Assembly: GCF_014645235.1 (NCBI RefSeq)
Contig: NZ_BMLM01000001.1
Coordinates: 1,736,001-1,800,000, forward strand
Direction: 5' to 3'
From: Agrococcus terreus
Lineage (GTDB): Bacteria; Actinomycetota; Actinomycetes; Actinomycetales; Microbacteriaceae
Length of the DNA stretch: 64,000 nucleotides
Of this stretch, positions 61,669 through 64,000 are shown one piece after another. The notes under the pieces were generated by a model. It saw only the letters and a list, made by a program, of their open reading frames with translations. It was not told the origin of the DNA and made no database searches. Each line of letters opens with the position of its first letter. Positions within the stretch are counted from its first letter, which is position 1. The translations under genes were made by a program, and so were the position numbers.

Positions 61669-62348
61669 AGGTGCTCGTCGCCGACGACGACCCGCAGATC
61701 GTGCGGGCGCTGCGCCTCACCCTGCGCAGCGTCGGACACGAGGTCGTGGCCGCCGCCGACGGCGCTGCGGCCGTGCGGCTCGTCGCCTCCGAGCATCCGG
61801 ACGTCGTGATGCTCGACCTCGGCATGCCGCAGCTCGACGGCATCGAGGTGATCCAGGCGCTCCGCGGCTGGAGCGAGGTGCCGATCCTCGTCGTCTCGGG
61901 CCGCACCGGCTCCGCCGACAAGGTCGAGGCGCTCGACGCCGGCGCTGACGACTACGTGACCAAGCCGTTCGACATCGAGGAGCTGCTCGCGCGGCTGCGC
62001 GCGCTCGGGCGGCGGCGCGGCGCGGCGGAAGCGGATGCGGCACCGGTGCTGCGCGTCGGAGCGGCCGAGATCGACCTCGCTGCGAAGGCGGTCGTTCGCG
62101 ACGGCGAGCGTGTGCGGCTGACCCCGACCGAGTGGCGGATCCTCGAGCAGCTCGCGCGCTCCGAGGGCCGGCTCGTGACCCGCGCGCAGCTGCTCACCGA
62201 GCTGTGGGGCACCGCCGAGGTGCGCGACACGGGATACCTGCGGCTGTACGTCTCGCAGCTGCGCAAGAAGCTCGAGGCCGACCCCGCGAACCCCGTCCAC
62301 CTGCTCACGGAGGCGGGGATGGGCTACCGGCTGGTCGCGTCGGCGTAG
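61665..62348 (+). CDS. kdpE: Response regulator KdpE
   Basis: The 227-residue OmpR-type regulator has an acidic pocket (VLVADDDPQIVRAL), phospho-acceptor Asp51 (VVMLDLGMPQLDG), KPFDIEELLARLRALG and a C-terminal winged helix (RLTPTEWRILEQLARSEGRL, TRAQLLTELWG, YLRLYVSQLRKKLE). GTG at 61665 overlaps kdpD by GTGA. It should activate kdpFABC; the CGTGAG repeats at 54414 are a possible target. Confidence 0.96.
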   Translation: MKVLVADDDPQIVRALRLTLRSVGHEVVAAADGAAAVRLVASEHPDVVMLDLGMPQLDGIEVIQALRGWSEVPILVVSGRTGSADKVEALDAGADDYVTKPFDIEELLARLRALGRRRGAAEADAAPVLRVGAAEIDLAAKAVVRDGERVRLTPTEWRILEQLARSEGRLVTRAQLLTELWGTAEVRDTGYLRLYVSQLRKKLEADPANPVHLLTEAGMGYRLVASA

Positions 62349-62403
62349 CGCCGGCTGCGCCTCGGCACACGTCGTGGTCGCGTCCCGCCGGTAGGCCGTG
62401 AAC

Positions 62404-62440
62404 CGAGGAACCCCCGGTCGCTGTGACCGGGGGTTCCTCG
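62404..62440 (+). terminator. Terminator of the kdp operon
   Basis: CGAGGAACCCCCGGTC (62404-62419), loop GCTGT, GACCGGGGGTTCCTCG (62425-62440): a perfect 16-bp stem 55 bases after kdpE, directly before the tRNA-like fragment. Confidence 0.85.
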
Positions 62441-62443
62441 TCG

Positions 62444-62490
62444 TGGTGGATCTGGGGGGACTCGAACCCCCGACCCCCTGTCTGGGTGCC
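62444..62490 (-). other. 3' half of a tRNA or tmRNA gene, probable attachment-site core
   Basis: On the minus strand the segment reads a perfect T-arm (GGGGG-TTCGAGT-CCCCC), the acceptor 3' strand CAGATCC, discriminator A and an encoded CCA ending at 62444. No matching 5' acceptor (GGATCTG or GGGTCTG), D-arm or anticodon arm occurs in the next few hundred bases, so only the 3' half is present. This is how the end of an integrated phage or island looks when it duplicated the 3' part of its target tRNA/tmRNA. Confidence 0.6.
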
Positions 62491-63195
62491 TTGTCTCAAT
62501 TTCCGCTTCTTTCCTCTGATCTGGGAACCCGTTCCGTCCCGCTCAGTCCCACGCTAGCCCTGTCGAGCCCCTTTCAGCCCCTTTCAAAGTGGCGGGGTTT
62601 GTGGCGGGCTGGTTCTGCGGCAAGACGCGCCTCGACCCTCCCGCTCGATCCCTCACACCGCCCGTTCGAGCCCGTTCAAAGTGGACACATTTCTGGACAC
62701 CCGCGCGCGCACTCGAAGGGAAAGCCACGAGCTCGAGCCACAGATCAGGCATCGCAAGTGCTGGCCGGGCCGGCTGGAACCTTGGAGCGGCCGATCCTCG
62801 TGGCTTGTCGGTGACGAGCTCAATGAACTCCTTCAGAGCCGCCTCCAACGAGAGAGCGAACCGGGGTGGCCTCCACCATCGCGAGCCAACGCGGCGCGAT
62901 GCCCCGCGAGGCGCCCGCCACGAGGATCCTCTTGTCATCCAGTCCCCCATGAGTAGCCCGCCGTCGTTGACGCGTAGGGCGACAGCTCGGCCGGGAGCCT
63001 CCGCGGCAGGAGGACCTTTGCCCAACGGCCCTGAGTGGCAGCTTCTTGAAGTTCGAGGGTCGACGGCGGTAAGCATCGATCCGGAGGACCTTCAGCGTCC
63101 TTGATCGCGGCGACGGGGTGCTGGAGCTGATGGCGGGCACACCGGCTCGTTCAAGCTTATCGGCTCGACCTTCAGCTGGCGGAAGCGATCGATGG
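62491..63195. other. Gene-poor edge of a putative integrated element
   Basis: No confident gene. Several open frames exist on both strands (for example minus 62543-63076) but none shows a recognisable domain or a convincing ribosome site, and composition is mixed. Fragments near 62820-63100 could be decayed coding DNA. It separates the tRNA-like fragment from the beta-helix gene. Confidence 0.5.
62562..62685. repeat. Direct repeats resembling integrase arm sites
   Basis: GTCGAGCCCCTTTCAGCCCC followed by TTTCAAAGTGGC (62562-62593) is echoed by GTTCGAGCCCGTTCAAAGTG followed by GAC (62663-62685); the inner CCCCTTTCA is itself doubled. Short direct repeats next to a tRNA 3' end are typical of tyrosine-integrase arm-binding sites. 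The integrase itself is not visible in the window. Confidence 0.45.
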
Positions 63196-64000
63196 TCAGG
63201 ACGCGAGATCGCCGCCTGATAGCGAGACACGACCAAGGAACCTAGACCGGGCGTCGCTGATCGAATCAGCATTCATCCAGACGCGTCCTTCGCCGTCCCA
63301 TCGAGCGCCGCGCACCACTAGGCGTCCGCCCGAGAGCAATTTGGTGCGGTGCAGCGTGACGTGCCCTCCTGAATCAGCGTTCAGAACCGAGACATTAACT
63401 ATGCCCCCCTCTGCAAGGCCGCCTCGCAGCGACAAGAGCCCTCTTGCTTCAACCTGCGCGGCAGTAATAAGCATCGTGCTCGACTCCCCTGCCCGCCAAT
63501 GATCGATATCCAACCGCCCACGAGCGCTGACACGTGGTTTACCTACCTCCACGTGTGCCTGGTCCTGCAACCTCAATCCCCTGAGATCCACGAACCCGCG
63601 AACGCTAGGGCTTCCGATCAGTACCGATGCGCGGTCGCATGCCCGCGCCCCGCTAGCGACTAACCGGCCCTGCGACGTCACTACAGCTCGATTTATCACC
63701 AATTCTGCGTCATCTCGAAGGATCAGTCCTTTCGCCACTAACTCGCCACCTGCAGAGATAGTGGGACCCCCCAGCAATAGGTCACTGTTTCCCTGGAGAA
63801 CCGCATCTGAAAGAATCAGTCGACCGTTTCGCGAGACGTCGACTCCGACAGCAGTCATCCGCGCATCGTTGCGCAACTGCGCCTCCTGCAGGTGCACTTC
63901 GCCGCCGTCTAGCACCGAAGCGCCGTTCAAACTCAGTACGGAGTCGTCGGCGACTCTGATACCCGGGAGAAGAAGCCGCCCATGCGCAAGCACCTCGATG
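63196..64000 (-). CDS. Beta-helix repeat protein, 5' end beyond the window
   Basis: At least 265 residues are visible; the frame stays open past the first GTG at 63993 to the window edge, so the protein is longer. It consists of repeats of about 24-26 residues with the pattern GxLxxxGxxLxDxAxLxIxxPxVxxx (e.g. GELVAKGLILRDDAELVINR, GRLVASGARACDRASVLIGS, GFVDLRGLRLQDQAHVEVGK), which should stack into a right-handed beta-helix, as in bactofilin-like or surface proteins. Composition is lower in GC than the core genome (52% in a 60-base sample), consistent with transfer. Function unknown. Confidence 0.65.
   Translation of the reverse strand, partial: IEVLAHGRLLLPGIRVADDSVLSLNGASVLDGGEVHLQEAQLRNDARMTAVGVDVSRNGRLILSDAVLQGNSDLLLGGPTISAGGELVAKGLILRDDAELVINRAVVTSQGRLVASGARACDRASVLIGSPSVRGFVDLRGLRLQDQAHVEVGKPRVSARGRLDIDHWRAGESSTMLITAAQVEARGLLSLRGGLAEGGIVNVSVLNADSGGHVTLHRTKLLSGGRLVVRGARWDGEGRVWMNADSISDARSRFLGRVSLSGGDLAS

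Noticed and set aside
62444-62545. Complete tRNA gene
   Set aside because: No 5' acceptor strand, D-arm or anticodon stem can be matched to the clear T-arm; no tmRNA GGTTTCGAC-like 5' domain or tag-peptide frame in the next 360 bases.
62398-62814. Plus-strand ORF beginning with GGLEPPTPCL-type sequence
   Set aside because: That peptide is the usual chance translation of a tRNA/tmRNA 3' end and terminator DNA, not a protein.
62543-63076. Minus-strand ORF of 177 codons in the island edge
   Set aside because: No domain, no ribosome site, low-complexity tail; overlaps other equally open frames. Could be decayed DNA, but not supportable as a gene.

Overview
The window is chromosomal DNA from a high-GC actinobacterium. 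The repeated DUF222/HNH endonuclease type, the actinobacterial kdp layout with two micro-ORFs, a PadR regulator, NhaA and the gene density all suit Microbacteriaceae (Agrococcus-like is my best guess, not proven). Most genes lie in short strand-switching operons whose members overlap by ATGA or GTGA. Sampled housekeeping sequence is near 77% GC (46 of 60 bases at 42241-42300). Two stretches sampled at 52% (31 of 60 at 44221-44280 and again at 63661-63720) stand out as foreign.

Layout. 1-2087: tail of a peroxidase-like CMD operon with a VOC protein, then dodecin. 2230-5624: MetE-like protein, lipoprotein and an HNH endonuclease. 5824-6455: a frameshifted LysE exporter. 6547-12378: GH65 phosphorylase coupled to a PfkB kinase, an AarF/UbiB kinase and a PadR regulator. 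12509-16786: metallophosphoesterase, nitronate monooxygenase, RraA-like protein, cupin, and nhaA behind a structured leader. 16819-20309: SulP transporter divergent from a MerR regulator, then a flavin disulfide reductase. 20442-26204: small proteins, HAD phosphatase, class V aminotransferase with an OhrR-like regulator, NYN/LOTUS protein, sugar dehydrogenase and GNAT. 26352-31995: a GABA or omega-amino-acid module (permease, LysR, class III aminotransferase, semialdehyde dehydrogenase). 32112-34704: a GntR, tartrate-dehydrogenase-like and SDR operon with a clear operator. 34830-38559: HAD phosphatase, small protein, MmyB-type regulator divergent from a cupin/alcohol dehydrogenase pair. 38619-42898: a four-gene Ugp-type sugar ABC importer.

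42993-45395 is one isolated 800-residue gene of much lower GC, with a zinc ribbon and a C-terminal PD-(D/E)XK nuclease-like motif, framed by a perfect 9-bp inverted repeat. It is the best candidate for an undescribed (possibly anti-phage) system. 45616-54319 holds a second flavin disulfide reductase, a lipoprotein with HELLH, a GH13 enzyme bracketed by two duplicated small proteins, and several small regulators and hypotheticals. 54552-62348 is a complete kdpFABCDE potassium operon with its own terminator. Directly after it comes the 3' half of a tRNA or tmRNA gene without its 5' half, then integrase-arm-like repeats, gene-poor sequence and a lower-GC beta-helix gene running off the end: the edge of an integrated element.

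No CRISPR array, rRNA gene or complete tRNA gene was recognised.
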